Of a stretch of DNA of 64,000 nt, positions 27,001 through 40,475 are shown piece after piece; position 1 is the stretch's first letter; the number at the start of each line of letters is the position of its first letter. Location of the stretch: contig ML133383.1 in assembly GCA_003864495.1 (NCBI GenBank), positions 2,625,560 through 2,689,559 on the forward strand, written 5' to 3'. The position numbers and the translations under genes are program-made. Below the pieces are notes generated by a model. That model was not told the origin of the DNA, searched no databases, and saw only the letters and a list, made by a program, of their open reading frames with translations. Origin of the DNA: Nemopilema nomurai (Eukaryota > Cnidaria > Scyphozoa > Rhizostomeae > Rhizostomatidae).

Positions 27001-30000
27001 CATCGCCTGTCAAAGATGCAAACCAGGGAAAAACATCAAAGCTGTTCCAATTATCTTAACCTCATGGTAGTCTTTGGAAAATTATTACATGTGTCACAGT
27101 TAACAGATTTCCTTGTGTGTCTCTGTCAAATAAAGCATGTGTCTCTTATGGTAGTCAAAAACTTTTTAGAGAAAAATGTTAAGATTTTAAATTGGGTCTG
27201 ATGGTTGGTTTTAAGGCAAAAATCTCTGAAAAGGGTCACCTCTCAATAAAAAAAAGGTTGGTCCTTAAGTGCAGAACCAATTTTCCTGAAAGGAGCTTTA
27301 TCCATGAATCTTTGAGCTATGAAAGCATCGCACAAGGAATCTAAAAAGTTCTCATCATTCCAATAACATCTTTGCTCTACCTTGGCTTAAAAAATTAACA
27401 GATAACTGAGACTCCCTAAGGTTAGAATACTAGAAACTCATATAAAAACGAAGCTGACCTGATTTTTAAATTTTGGTTGTTGCATTGCATATTCTACAGC
27501 TTCATTGAATCTGACATGTTTGTGCATATACTGTAAAGAAAAAGAATCTTAAACATTTCCAAAACATAACACACAGGAATTAAAGAAACAATAATTTAAA
27601 CTGATGCTTATTACAACTCTTCTTGATTGAAATTTCGAGTAACTTTCAGTTTGTGTCTTGTTTTAACTTGATGCCTTTGTAATTTGAATAATTTAATGCA
27701 AAATGAAAACATGTTTTTTTTCTTACAAATACTCTTCGGCCAAGAGAGGTAAAGCTTAACTGGTGAGGCAAAATAAGTAGCCAATCATGCACACCAAACA
27801 TTCTTATGGTATTTAACATGTAGCTGATTATCAACTTTTTTGACCAGCTTGATTTTCATCAGGTGTTTTCATGCTTTGATGAGTGTCAGTTAAATAAAAT
27901 AGAAAATAGAAATTAAAAAATAGAGAAAGAACCCGAAACAAACGTAAACTGGCCCATTTGAAAGGTAAAATGAAATTTGTCCATGCTCATACCTGTAAAA
28001 TTGAAATAACTGTGATGGTTGCTGCAATGACGATTCTTACATCAACCTTTGGAGTGACTTGCCTCTTGTAGTATCTATAGTAATGGTAGTAAGCATATTC
28101 TGGGAAAGAAAAAATCATTGAAAAATTAAGTGACATTGAAATGATAATAAGCTCTTAAGAAGAAAAGTAATTAAAGAAACTTATAGGGGCAAAAGAATTA
28201 GTATAGAAATTAGCATCATCTAAAAAAATAAGTAATTTATCAGTATCCATAAAGCAAACCAAGCAGTGTATGCAAGAGTAAAACCTCCTGACACTCCTTA
28301 TACATGTTTTATGCATATTGCACTTTATATTGCACATTATACTCATCATACATAAAATTGATAAGCTACCAGCTAACATGGACTATAAGACTGTCCATGT
28401 TATTGAGGCTTATGGGATAATCTCCCAAGAAAAGAAGGTTTGGCATTAAAAAAGGAAGGACTTGTATTGATTGCATTTAAAATTGCCTAGATGACCTTGA
28501 CCTGGTTGATAATACCTGCTGCAGGAATGTAGAGAATACTGGTGCTATACAAAACCACCTGTCGTCTGTCTTTGGACCAGAGACATCAGGAGATAAAATA
28601 TTTATTCTTGATCATGGAAACAAATAACAGATAGCTCCCATTGACATTAAAATCTATTCAAGATTAAAAAATTGTATTGACCATGTATCATTACCTGGAT
28701 TATCCAACATGTAATCGTAATCAGTTCTGGCCTCCTCATCTTTCAGTGTCTAGAGATTAAGTTGATAAGTTAAATTCTAATATCACCTACCATTAGAACA
28801 CTATAATCTATAGATGTAAAGGTCTTTGAGAACAGATTATTCAGTCTGTCATTCATGTCAAGTGTGTCCAGTTTGATGTCTTCAGTTTTAGATAGACTAG
28901 ATAGATATTATTCTTTTTCACTGTCAAGAATAACCCTTCAGTACCAAAGGGACACAAATGGGAAAACAATTTTATAAAATAGTTATCTTCAAAACACAAG
29001 AAAAGAAGAAAGCAATCAGTACCTTTACAAGGTTTTGTTTTAATTTAAAATGCTTACAAAATGAAATCCAAGTAGACTCAGTGGGTTGCAGAAAACTCGA
29101 ATCAAATAAGCATTCTAACATTTCACTTGTAATGCATTAACCTTCCATTCTTTTCAAAACAAATCAAATGGATAAATCCTTATCATATATAGTCACAATT
29201 CCCCATAAAGTGAGCTAGACAGGAAAGTGCCTGGGACTTTCTAAGACATAAATGCATTAATAATGACAAAATATATATTTTTAGAATAATTTTTACCTCA
29301 TATGCAGTTGCTATCTTTCTGAATTTCTCTTCAGCATCTTTTTCCTTTGGTTGAAAATTAAATGATTCAACATAATCAGTCATTTCAACATAAAAAAAAA
29401 TTCCCAATGGTACTACATGACAAACAAAACCAATAGCCTGAAAGGTGTAGGTTTGAACAAAAACTCAACTGCCTGTTGTGTGCTAATCAGACAACTATGA
29501 TAGCCCTTTTATCTAAGTGGCAGCTTGGAATGGTGAGTAATTTTCAATAATGTTGACAATATAATTATTATTCAATGCATTATAAGAAATGTAAGTGCCC
29601 TGAAATTCTTGATAAACACCCAAAGAGAAATAATTATGATGATGAACAATAACACATCATTACCCTACTCATGAGTTTTCTATTTTAGGGGGTATAATAA
29701 GGCTGGGGGTTGGCATGAAAAAAACCATCAACTGGGGTTATCGACTGAAATGTTTCAATTTTTCGAAATTGTGTTTAAATAGGGGGATCAGCAATAGTTG
29801 GGGGAGGGGTTGGGGATTTGAATTCAACAAACTACATACATTTGTTTCCTATGCGAATTTGATTCCTATTATAGGTGAATGTTTTTATTTTTATTGTCAC
29901 TGAAAAATGGGGGGGGGGGGAAATTTTGCATGAGATACATAATCAGGGGGCGTTAAAAAAATTTCTGAATATGGAGTTTACCCTGCCCCCCACCAATAAG

Positions 30001-31038
30001 GAACTTGAGAGTAAGCATATATATGATAAAATATAAACCATGGTGAAAATACTCAGGTGCTCACGGAAAAAGAAAATAATTAAGCTACAGTTGCTAACAT
30101 CCAAACAATTCCAATAGCAAATAGAGAAGGATGGTTTCACATATCTATCAAAAACTTTCACTTTTCAATGAGTCTTACTTAGGCCAAACATTAAATTAGA
30201 AATACCAAAAGAACATTAATTACAAATTACCTTATACACATCCGGGTGATATTTCCTTGCAAGCTTCCTGTAAGCTTTTGAAATTTCCCCCTAAAAGAAA
30301 GGCCATGTCTGATTGGAATATGGATGGCCGGATGTGCGAATTGGAATCATTTTTGCACCACAATAAAGCAAGCAATTAGGAAAAAATGTTTTGAAAAAAA
30401 CATTTAACCGTGCACTATGCCAAGTTCAAGATAATTGTGCCCACAGGACTCCCTGACCACTACTACTGCCCACATCAACCCTCAAGGAATTGCGATTCAA
30501 AAAGTTTACAGGAAAGAATGTCCTTTGCTAAATGTAATCTAGCTTGTACTTGATATGATATACGATAAGATAGATGATTGTTGATATTTTTGAATCAATT
30601 TTAAATATAATCACATATGTATGTTGGTTAGACCTTCTTGATGTAGGTAATAAATAGTTATCAAACAAAATGTGAAGATCAACAAATAAACATTAAAAAG
30701 TTAAATACCTTGGTTGCTTCTCTAGCCACACCCAGAACTAAAACAAATATACATTTTTAGAGGAAAAGTCTTATCAACATAATAAGCTTGTTTTCATTAA
30801 TGGCTATAGTATCTAGTTCTCTTTCGCCACATGGAAATGGCTAGGCGATAGGCCAAGCCGGCGAATTCGGTACCAGCTTACAGAGATCTACACCAAAAGA
30901 AGAAAATAAAAATATCTCACCATCATAGCAATTGTCTTGTCCACAGTATAAATTCTCAAATGAAGCACTACAATAAGGAAGGAATAATGAAATGATAAAT
31001 ATAAAAGAAATCTTTGCTGTGGCCTTTGCTGCCGCCAT
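24070..31038 (-). CDS. DNAJC25: DnaJ homolog subfamily C member 25
   Basis: Membrane-anchored J-domain co-chaperone, expected to stimulate an Hsp70, probably in the ER lumen. Fourteen exons join in phase: 31038-30921, 30737-30709, 30290-30231, 29344-29297, 28749-28695, 28099-27993, 27530-27459, 27006-26938, 26671-26607, 26150-26094, 25837-25699, 25323-25258, 24801-24731, 24121-24070, giving 335 codons (human about 360). Residues 1-25 form a signal or anchor helix, then NLYCGQDNCYDVLGV opens the J domain with the catalytic HPD at 64-66. A Tyr-rich stretch (YAYYHYYRYY) precedes the first membrane helix (about 122-140), then a Lys-rich loop (GKKVKGKKSK), a second membrane region around DILWVQLML and the following WAARWVWKFW, and the conserved tail GGPGRMTFAED. 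Exon 2 is only 29 nt. The cytosolic or luminal client is not known from sequence. Confidence 0.95.
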
Positions 31039-31849
31039 ATTAAATCGATCCAGACTGCGGAAGATTTTCACTTTCAAAGAATAGAAATATGCATACATTA
31101 ATACTTGAAGGTCATTGGCTGATCAGAACAATAGGGACATCTAATTGGTTTCTCGAATTGGAATTAACCGGACACATCAACATTCAAAACATCTGATAAT
31201 AACCTTGAATGGTGGCACATTGCACAATTTTGATCAATTCTGTGGGCATTATATTAGAGAAGAAAACATTTGCATGGTCATTTGAGCATCCTGACCCGAT
31301 AAACTCACGTAAATACTTTCGGATAGAAATAACCGAGTACTTGCATTCTGTGTGGGATAATGTGTACTCTGAGGGCGGTGTTTATCTTTGAAATTATTGT
31401 TTGTTGATTTGAAAAGTGGGAAATGTAAAATGCAATCCTGGTGATTAATCGCAACGTATCGGAAAATTATCTGAAGGTAGATTGAAACAGCTTGTTTCAG
31501 TTCGAGTCAAATGTAGTACCCCCACAACTGACTAAATCTATCCAGTCAGGTGTATAACAGTCTTCATAATATTTTTGGAGCATGCGTTTAAGAAATTTTC
31601 AGGACAAAACGTTTAAATTCTCTAGATGCAATATGGAAGAAATAGAGAGGCATAGACATTAACAGAGAGACATTTGGGGTGCCATATGTGAAGAGCTGCC
31701 GAGAGGGGGCAGGAAGCAAATTGCCCAAGGACCTCTTATAAAGTAGGACCAAACTGTTCATGTCACTGGTAGAGAACAGTATCCTTCAGCTTTACCCTCG
31801 GGCCTCATCTCGGCGGCCCTGCATATGTCATTAGTTTTCAAGGTAATGC

Positions 31850-32175
31850 AGTCCGCAAGTGCATCATGATATTACCTTCAAGTGGTATTTTTAGCACCCT
31901 GGGTACCAGACCAACTGGGTATATTTTTAGTTGCAAGTGCATCATGACCTTACCTTCACAGGCACCGCGGAGCAGGGGGGCTGTGGGGGCTTTAGCCCCA
32001 CCAACTTTATGCAAAAATGCCAAGTATAAAGTAATAAACTACCAGTAAAGCCTCTTTTTCAATGGTTTTAGCCCCCTCACTTCTTTTAGACCCCCGCTTT
32101 TCTCAACGCTCCGCGGTGCCTGCTTCAAGTGGTATTTTTAGTTGCAAGTGCATCCTGTCCTTACCTTCAAGTGGT
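31850..32175. repeat. short tandem repeat, three copies, one interrupted
   Basis: Each unit contains GCAAGTGCATC followed by a variable TGACCTTACCTTCA-type segment and AGTGGTATTTTTAG. Copies start near 31855, 31932 and 32146. The second copy is split exactly by the 164-bp element at 31959-32122; removing that element and one CTTCA restores the unit. Confidence 0.65.
31959..32122. mobile_element. 164-bp non-autonomous DNA transposon with perfect 15-bp TIRs
   Basis: The left end is CAGGCACCGCGGAGC and the right end is its perfect reverse complement, GCTCCGCGGTGCCTG. The element is flanked on both sides by CTTCA (31954-31958 and 32123-32127), a 5-bp target duplication. The target is one unit of a local tandem repeat, and sister units show the uninterrupted text. 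The interior has subterminal G-rich and C-rich arms (GGGGGCTTTAGCCCC-like) and no coding frame. The superfamily cannot be named from the ends alone. Confidence 0.82.
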
Positions 32176-32364
32176 TAGACACACCCACCTACAACACATC
32201 TCGATTTGTTTTGATTCGAGCAAATTTGAGTTGAAGGTGAGCTTTGAATGAGTTTCACATTTCCAAATAGTGGCTTGTATGCTATAACATTTAAAGGTGA
32301 TAGCTTAAGCGTCTCATTTTGCCAATGCAATCGAAAGCATAAAAAGGACCCTACCTCAATTGCA

Positions 32365-32600
32365 GTCATGTCTCAAACCAGAGCCCAGACAAATTTATAA
32401 CCTTCCTCCAGCTGCAATGTTTACAGTTCAAACATTCTTCAATAGAAACTCGAAACAAGAATTTTTCTATCACTTTCATTGTTTCATGATAAAAATTATT
32501 AATAAGCCTTCCTCAAAGATAACATTGACAGGCAAAATCTTTCTCCGGCTCCTAACCGTGGAGCCGTTAATTTTTTTTGGCTTCTGGTGAAATTCGAGGC
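32365..32600 (+). repeat. dispersed repeat family, copy 2
   Basis: Matches copy 3 at 63245-63545 in the same orientation. Shared blocks include TATAACCTTCCTnCnGCTGCAA, ACATTGACAGGC, and the core CTCCGGCTCCTAACCGTGGAG followed by CCGTTAATTTTT. It diverges by substitutions and small indels, so it is an old insertion. It has no coding potential. Confidence 0.65.
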
Positions 32601-33704
32601 ACAGCCAAGGCTTGCCCAGCTCTGTTATCTGGCGTTATACGACAAAAAGTAAACAGTTGTTTTCATTAGTGTTCTGCCCTAATAAAAAAGTCGTAGACTC
32701 AGCATTTCACAAAAGTGGTTGAATACGAAGACGCAGAAAACGTGATTCACAAACTACGTCATGGAATGAGGACAAAGCTTTTGCCATCGTATAAATCAAT
32801 AGCCACAGAGTCATTTTGTATTTTACATCGACCAGAGAGGCATCACTTCTGACGTCACATCAGGCGTGGAAAATGGCCAATGAATCAAGTATCACGGAGT
32901 CAAATGGCAATACAAAAATTTCAAGTCTCTTGCTTGTGGTGTGTTGATCAAAAACATTTGCTTTCTTACAATACAGATCTCTAAATGACGCTGGAAAAAT
33001 TCTACGTACTTCAACAGACCCAAAATGTCAATATTGTTTTTGTTTGCTATCTAAAAATGCCAATATGATATAGGCCATGCGAATTATTCAATCTGTTAAG
33101 AGCCTACGATAGAAAACTGTAAATTGAAACAAAAAACAGGCTACTGTCTAAAAAGATTATTCTGTATGAGATTCGATATTCAATAGGTCCGCTTTTATTA
33201 TCGATTTATCTGTGCATGAATAATTTCAAAAGAAAAGACCCTGAACATCTATGAATTTGATCTGATCAATAATACGACGGACAAGAAGTCTACAAATATC
33301 CCTAGTGTACGTGCCATTATTAAACCTGACTATCTTGGATAAATTGACGAATAAATAATGAAGACTAAATCAAGATATTTTATTAGGAATCGCGGACATA
33401 ACACCAAAAGCTAGATAAAAGGGAATTAAAATTCTACATCGTACTCTCTAAATGGCCTTCACAGAAATTTCTTCCTTTTGAAAACAGGAGTAAATTGATT
33501 ACATCAAAAGTCAATTTAACTGACCTATACTGATTTTGAATCAATTAGCCCAGCAGATGAAAATGATTTACTTACGGTCTATTTGACGCAAAAAAATTTC
33601 TGCAGAAGCAAATAAATGTATTTACAAATTGTTTGGTATGCACCTTATATGGTAGCACTTGAACATACGGATAAATTTTGATTCAGAAAGTCTTTTAGTA
33701 CTAG

Positions 33705-36700
33705 TTATCGCAAATCAATGACTTTAAGGTCCATTATCGTGTCCATCTCGACATGTTCAGATTCCTGAAAAATTAAAAGCAATAACCTGTTGGATAGATA
33801 TTGTACAAATAGAATAATTGTTTAGTACTTATGGTCCTTAATATTTGACCTTTCTTGACCAAGGCACGTAGGGTATTTATGGTCCTTAATATTTGACCTT
33901 TCTTGACCAACGCAAGTAGGGTATTTATGGTCCTTGATATTTGACCTTTCATGACCTACGCACGTAGAGTATTGCGAGGTAGAATGCTATGCTGATCACA
34001 TGATTATTATACCTGCACACACACACTTCAACTAGAACTTAAAGCCTTGCTCTTGTATTAGAGAGAGTTAGATTGAGAAACATGCCACACATAAAGCCAA
34101 TTACATGAAGACTCAAGACAACAATTCCCTAAAAAGCTTCTGATTAAAGTAGTATCAATTATTTGAAATAAGCTTATAGAAGTACCATAAAAAGCTTTTC
34201 AGCTTTCACATTAAAGTTTCTTTAGCCTTGAAAATACAGCCAGTACTGTCTCAAATTTACAACCGCACCTCTGTGGTTATCCCTAGAAATAGCCTAATAG
34301 GCCATTAAAAACCTAGGCATGATTCACGGAAAGTATAAATTTTTGCTAACTTAGCAATATAAAATTTCAGGAAAAAAAGTTGAGTGAAGGAGGTACCTCA
34401 AATAAAGGAGGTTCCTTTGGGTGCGGGTGGAAGCCAGGCTGGCTACATGATCCTATGAAGGACATCCCATGATTCGTTGTCAATCGGTAAACTCCAACCC
34501 TGTAGGAGGTAAAATAAAAATCACTGCTAAAGGGTGTATAAGCAAGGAGGTACGGGAGGATAGAGGCATGGGTGTTTTGACAGTGCTTCTTACATCCTTG
34601 GACAAAGAGAAGTGGGCTTTAATAACCAATATTAAGAATAAGTCAAATTGACAAGGATAAAAGATTTTGGTTTTGAAAAGCTGGTTTGTTTCTACTTAGG
34701 AAGAAAAGTGATCAGTCTCTGATAATAATACCTACTGGGACATGGACAATGCAGATTGGCGTATGTTACGAAACAGAGCAGCGCATTCACCAATGGCAAA
34801 TATAAACATCACGAGGCCTGCTTCTTAGTAATATACAACAGCTAGGCTTCGCTGCCGATAAACACTAACTGTCGCTTTAAACGTAAACATTAAAAATCTT
34901 ACAATAATGTTAGGCCTTCTCATATAACTAAAAATTGGCCTTAAACGGTGTGCTGTGAACAAGGTGTCGTCGAGCCCAATGCGACTAGCCTATTTATGAT
35001 GACATTGAAACGAGGATGTAATTAACGCTGTTAATCTCTGAGTCTCGCATTGGCAGCCAATAGAAATAAAGGTTATGGCATTGATAGAGACATGTTGTTG
35101 CTGTTGCAGGTACCAGGGTGAGATATGATTATGACCAGAATAAGCAAGCACGTACTGGTTATACTTCGGCGCACAGACGATGGCAATGGCTTCGGGCATC
35201 ATTATCTGGTAGGCGTAGTGTGTGTGCAGATCGACGCTCGATAGGAAGCTGGTTTGGGATGGGTGCGTCTACAAGACAGGAAATACTAGTTAAAAGATAC
35301 TAGAAGAAATTAGAAATAACCTCTAATCTTTACCAAAAGTGGTTGGAACACCTTGAGAATTCAGTGATTTTCAACCCCCGTTCTATTCCTGTGTCTCCTT
35401 AGAGGCTGCAATCCCCTTGCCCCCTCAAACAATGTTAGATGGTTAGGTGATAGCCATTACTATATGTAAATCAATAACTTTTGCGCTACACAACATTGTT
35501 CGAGGGGCGAGGGAATTTTGCACCTCGTGCAAGCGTAAAGTAGAGCAAGTGTTCAAAGTCTTTTAGCAAAGACTGTAGTCATATAAAGAATACATTCAAA
35601 TTTCGTTTCCGATGGAATTGTTCATAAATATAGTACTTTTTAATTCATATCTTATGCTTATATATATATATATATTTGGAGGAAAAAGAAAATCTATCCA
35701 ATTCAATATGGGGAGAAGCTACCAAAAGTAACCCCGTAGTGAAAGACGTACAAGAAGTGTCCGCCAGCTAGAATATATTTGACTGTGATAATTAAAAGCA
35801 TGAAACTGTAGAGAATTAAAGAACTTAACAGTTAATGAATAGTTTAGTTTGTGTATAGTGTAATTAAGGAGAAGATCTGTTTACACATTCTTTTAAAATA
35901 AACAGGCATAAGCAGCTAAATCACCAAAAACTGCCAGAAGGTGCCAGGAGAAACTCACGTGAATCCATCCCAGGGTCACTAAATCATACTTGTCTTGAAC
36001 ATCGAACATCTCTTCCTCGTTTGTCGTTGTACATGAATCCGAGCTGCCAGTTTGTTTTGGTATCACTAAGTGGGTTATGCGGAAGACGTTTCTGCACTGA
36101 AGACAGAAAAGAAAATGTATTACATACATATTTTATGGTAAAGCAGGACAAGGCAGCATCTGCTGAAGTAATATACTTACAACATACATACAGACAGCAT
36201 ACATACTTACAACCATGAGTAATATACTTGTTTTAAATGTGTTTTAAAATAGGTATGAATCTGAAATGTGATCTGAAGATCGAGACCTTCCTCCAGAGTG
36301 ACGTAACAATAATGCATGGATCAGCCATTAACGAAACCAGAAATAGTGTTCATTGTATTACATGTCTAATAAATACAAAGGACTTAAGATGGTGGCAAAC
36401 GTAGCAAAGTTGACAACTGAACTACTTATACAAAATCACTTCGAGTATCGAAACTAGAGCGTTTTGCGACAAGACTTTTTAGGGCCATAATTAAGAAGTA
36501 AGCAGCATATCCTATAATTTGAGTGAGCAATAATGAGTCTTGTTGAAGAAGACTTATGATTGACCAAAACACTTCATGGCAAATAACCACAAAACAGGTA
36601 AAATGACAGTGAAAAAGGCTAAGCTTACCAAACTCCCAGCTAGTATTCCGCATGTTTCGACATTGCGTACTGTATTCATCGAGGCAAGATTTAAAAATCT

Positions 36701-39700
36701 GCTAATGATGGCCTTTGGCACAATTACTCCTCGTAGACCACCAATTGAACTTGAAACTGGCAAAAAATCAAATGGAAAGATAATGACTGAAACAGAGATG
36801 CAAAACATCGATAGGCAAGGCAGTCAGACTCTCAAGCTCATAAAATATTTCAAACAATATTTTTGGCCTTATTTTCTAATTAGCCCCCCCTTAAAAAGGT
36901 GTGGGAAAAGCTTGTCTGCTTTATGTACAGCTATAATAGCAAAACAAAGGGTGTTTTACGTAAGATTATACTTCAGTTGATAAAACAATAGTAGTGTTGA
37001 CAAGGTTGAATTTCTAAATCCCACTGATAACTAAGTTCATGGAAAGCCACAATAAAATCTACTAAAAATGATATGAAGGGTTCATATTAAGCAACAGAAG
37101 CACGTGTCCCTGTTTTTCAAACATGATTGCTAATTGAACCAAACTTTTTGGTATATCAGAAAAACTTTGACATGTATTTAATGAGGTGGATTTCAATTTC
37201 ATCTATCACCAGATAATGACAAAGTTTTGATATGATTCTCTTGTCAATACATACATCCTTACTAGCTGTGGAAGCTTAGGAGTGCAAGCTTTAACACAAC
37301 AATAATGTTCCACTCACTTTGGCGATCAAATATGGAGCTTGGTTTAGTGGCTCTGTCTACTGTAGGAGTTGAGCTGAAATGTGAGAAGAACAATGTATCT
37401 TATTTTTAAAAAATCCCTATTTTTAATGCCACAGGTTTAGCGAAACAGAGAGACAGAGTGTCTGTACAATGACATCATCAAGACAAAATGAGACATAAAA
37501 TCTACTACTTTTTAACAAATCAGTCAATGTTATCTAATGATGGCTGTTAATTTCAGTGACTTAATAAATACTGTGCAAAAGTTTGGTTCTTTACCAAAGA
37601 CCTATTGCAGGAGCTAGCCAGACTAACAGACAATGGACACATCTGCCTTATGTCACCATCATGGCCAAACCAAAGGATAATCTAACATAGTTTTAATGAA
37701 TAATATTTGTATTATTCACACTAAAAGCACTTTACCTTGGTCTTATCTCATTTGCATACTGATTCAATGAACTTGGTTTTCCAGTATCAACTCCTGTTGA
37801 ATTGTTTACATCATAAGAGGTGCTAGAGTAGGGAGGAGGTGGGGCATCTGGAAGTGTTGCTATAATGTCAGTTTCAAAGCTTTTTGGAGCAATGGGGTAG
37901 TCTTCTTCTACATGTGTTGGACCTATAAATGGTGCACTAGGTGGAGCAAAATGTTTCACAGATGGCAGCAGAGGTGCAGATATTTTAAGCTGTTGTTTCC
38001 TTTTGTCCTCTTCTTTCTGTCTCTTTCTCTGTTCCTCCTCCTTCATTTTCCTAATTCTATCTTCTTCTTCTGCCTAAATTGAAACAATGTCACAAAAAAG
38101 TCACAGTATGCCTCAGAATGAGCAAGATAACAAGACAATTTATTACTGACTTTGGCTGCAATATAACCTTGGATTTGGAAAGCTTTCTTCTGCTCTCAAA
38201 ATGTTTAAAGTACTTAAGTCTAAGGAACAGTATGGCAAACAATCTTGAATTTAAGACAAGTTACAAAAAGCTGACTTACTTTTCTTTTCTTGTCTTCAGT
38301 CCATTTACCATATTGTTCTGAATACAATTGCTTTATCTTTTTCTTTAATGTTTCAGTAATCGGCAGGATCCTCTTAGTACTCTATGATAAATAAACAGTT
38401 AGAATTAATTGCTTCATCAGTCAATGCTGGGAATGGCATGCTATTGCACACCCACACCTTGGCACATGCCTTCCATTGCTCAGAAGTGCAGTTCATTGCA
38501 CGTCTCAAATGATCAGAAACTTCATTTTTGAGTTTTCAATACTGCCCAATGTTGTGCTTCTATCATACCACAACAATCAATTACTAGCTCTTGACACAAA
38601 ATCATTTCTATTTTAGGCAAAGTTTGGAGAATATTATTTGCTTTGTGAATCCTTGTCTTCAAAGAAAAGATTTCTCTGCATGAAGTTCAAAGAGGGGATT
38701 AACACCCGCATCACTTTTAAGGGAGAGGCTGAAAGTATAAACTGATCGTTTAAACAACTTTTGTACCTTACACGTTGGGCAGAGTCAACAATGTTGGATG
38801 AGGTGGTCAAGTGATCCAACATTGTTAATATGGTCCTCTTAAAATATTGGATTCGACAATCCAAGGGAAATATGTATCAATTGGACTAGCCTTGTCTTGT
38901 GTTTTCTTATGATAAAGTTAGGTTCTCATCTCTATATACAGCTTTCTATGCTATTAAGTACTTGCACACCATTGCATGCCAGTAAGTAATTGCATTTTAT
39001 TACCAGCATTGCCTGCTTCATTATATGTAGTTGGCAATTCAGTCTACAATATCACCCAGTCATAGATCTCGATGCCTCCAAGTTACCACTTTGACCAGGA
39101 ACTCAGATTTACTCTATTCTTCAAACCATATACATACAGTTTGGACCAAACAACAGTTTATCAAAGTTTTGGGGTAAAAACCACATACTTTATACATCAT
39201 CAGTATTTTGATTTCAAAATTATTCAATTTGATTTACCTAAAGACATCAAATAGGATTGCTAAGACTTGCCCTAGGAAATGCATGTTCTACAGCACATTC
39301 ATCATCATTTCTGCAGATACTTACTTCCATTGCTCTTCTGACTTGTTCCGAAGGTGCTTGCTTATACTGTGGGTGTTTTGGCAACTTTTCAAGAAATAGC
39401 CTGTTCAGGGAATATCACCAATCATGCGGCAAAATGAATAGAACTTTATACCATAATATTTTGCACAAAATGCTAGTTATTTTAATATCTTATCAGCAAA
39501 AACCAAACTCATATGCTCACAAAATTGTATTATCACAAAAAGGAGTTTAAGAGTTGATATTGAGTTGAAGAACAAGAAGAATTGTTGCAAAATTTTGGAA
39601 ACATAGTACGTGAAAATTTATTTACACATACAGTACAAAATATATAACAGTGCTAACTGAAAAGGTTTTTTGATTTTCTAGACTAAATCTCCCATCAAAC

Positions 39701-40475
39701 TCAAACCAAAAAACAGTGGCGTTCAAAGTGACTGGCCTTATATCTCAGACTAAAAAACTCAAAAAAAGATCTCAAAAACATTTTTTTCAGCAAATTAATT
39801 AATTACATGTTACGTCAGTTAAGAAAGTTGTTTAAAATTAAATTATTAAATCCAAAATTACAATAAGAACATTAAAGAAAAAAAACCTTATATAAATGAA
39901 ATCAGCTGACGGACACATGAAAAAACTCAGTGATCAATGATCAATTTACAATGATCTATTTACATGGACTAAATGATATATTTTAAAGACGGGCTTTTGA
40001 ATTCCACTTGGAAACCTTCTTAAGCTCTAAAAGCGTCCATCATAATTTAAAAATATTCCCCGCAAACATTCAGCACGGAAAACAAATCGAAAGAAACATA
40101 ACTTACACTATATACTTCATGTATAATGCAAAAGCATGTTCGATATTTCCTTCATTCAAGTATGTTCCTGCCTACAAAATAACGTGTGACTAGTAACAAT
40201 CATCAAACACAGAAATAAGAGCCTATCAAATGCAATTCTCCTTCTTTCGCTATGTAAACGGCGCTCGGAAAGAAAAAGAAAAATGTAAGCTACTTTTTGG
40301 GGTTGGGCGTGTACTTGAATATAAGCGTATACAGTACCATTCTTTCCAACTCAATGCCAGATCGCAAATATCTTCTTGGTGGTATACTTTGTTCTACTTG
40401 AACATTGTCTGCAAGACTTAATAGCAATTTAAATCGGGTGTCCGGGTCTAACGAGTGATCTTCAGTAGCTGCCAT
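33705..40475 (-). CDS. STAMBP: STAM-binding protein, JAMM-family K63 deubiquitinase (AMSH)
   Basis: Zinc metalloprotease that trims K63-linked ubiquitin chains on endosomal cargo with ESCRT-0. Eleven exons join in phase: 40475-40338, 40171-40107, 39400-39325, 38381-38280, 38073-37736, 37373-37318, 36756-36629, 36096-35959, 35268-35156, 34499-34397, 33764-33705, giving 438 codons (human 424). The N-terminal helical (MIT-like) domain carries [10 protein letters not shown]; a charged coiled coil with many E/K/R follows (about 110-160). PTVDRATKP at 243-251 fits the STAM SH3-binding motif. The JAMM core is complete: E292, H347-T-H349, S357 and D360. H362, C403, H409 and H411 match the second, structural zinc site that is specific to this family. 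A PPPPY motif lies in the linker. The STAM motif favours STAMBP over its paralog STAMBPL1. Shares its 5' interval with NTMT1. Confidence 0.96.
33829..33972. repeat. 48-bp tandem repeat, three units
   Basis: Units start at 33829, 33877 and 33925. Each reads TTATGGTCCTTAATATTTGA, then a CCTTTCnTGACC stretch and CGnAnGTAGnGTAT, with only a few differences. It is located in the last intron of STAMBP, just upstream of the final exon in transcription order. Confidence 0.85.
35657..35677. repeat. (TA)n microsatellite
   Basis: An uninterrupted TA run of about ten units lies in the STAMBP intron between exons 36096-35959 and 35268-35156. It is simple sequence with no further feature. Confidence 0.75.

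Larger units (their letters stand above)
31039..33704. other. intergenic region rich in repeats
   Basis: This separates the start of DNAJC25 (minus) from the stop of STAMBP (minus). It holds a short tandem repeat split by a small DNA transposon (31850-32175), a dispersed-repeat copy (32365-32600), a CRE-like palindrome TGACGTCA at about 32850, and candidate AATAAA signals for STAMBP on the minus strand near 33380 and 33195. No further coding region is recognised; the 60-codon plus-strand frame at 31209-31391 shows no family similarity. Confidence 0.6.
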
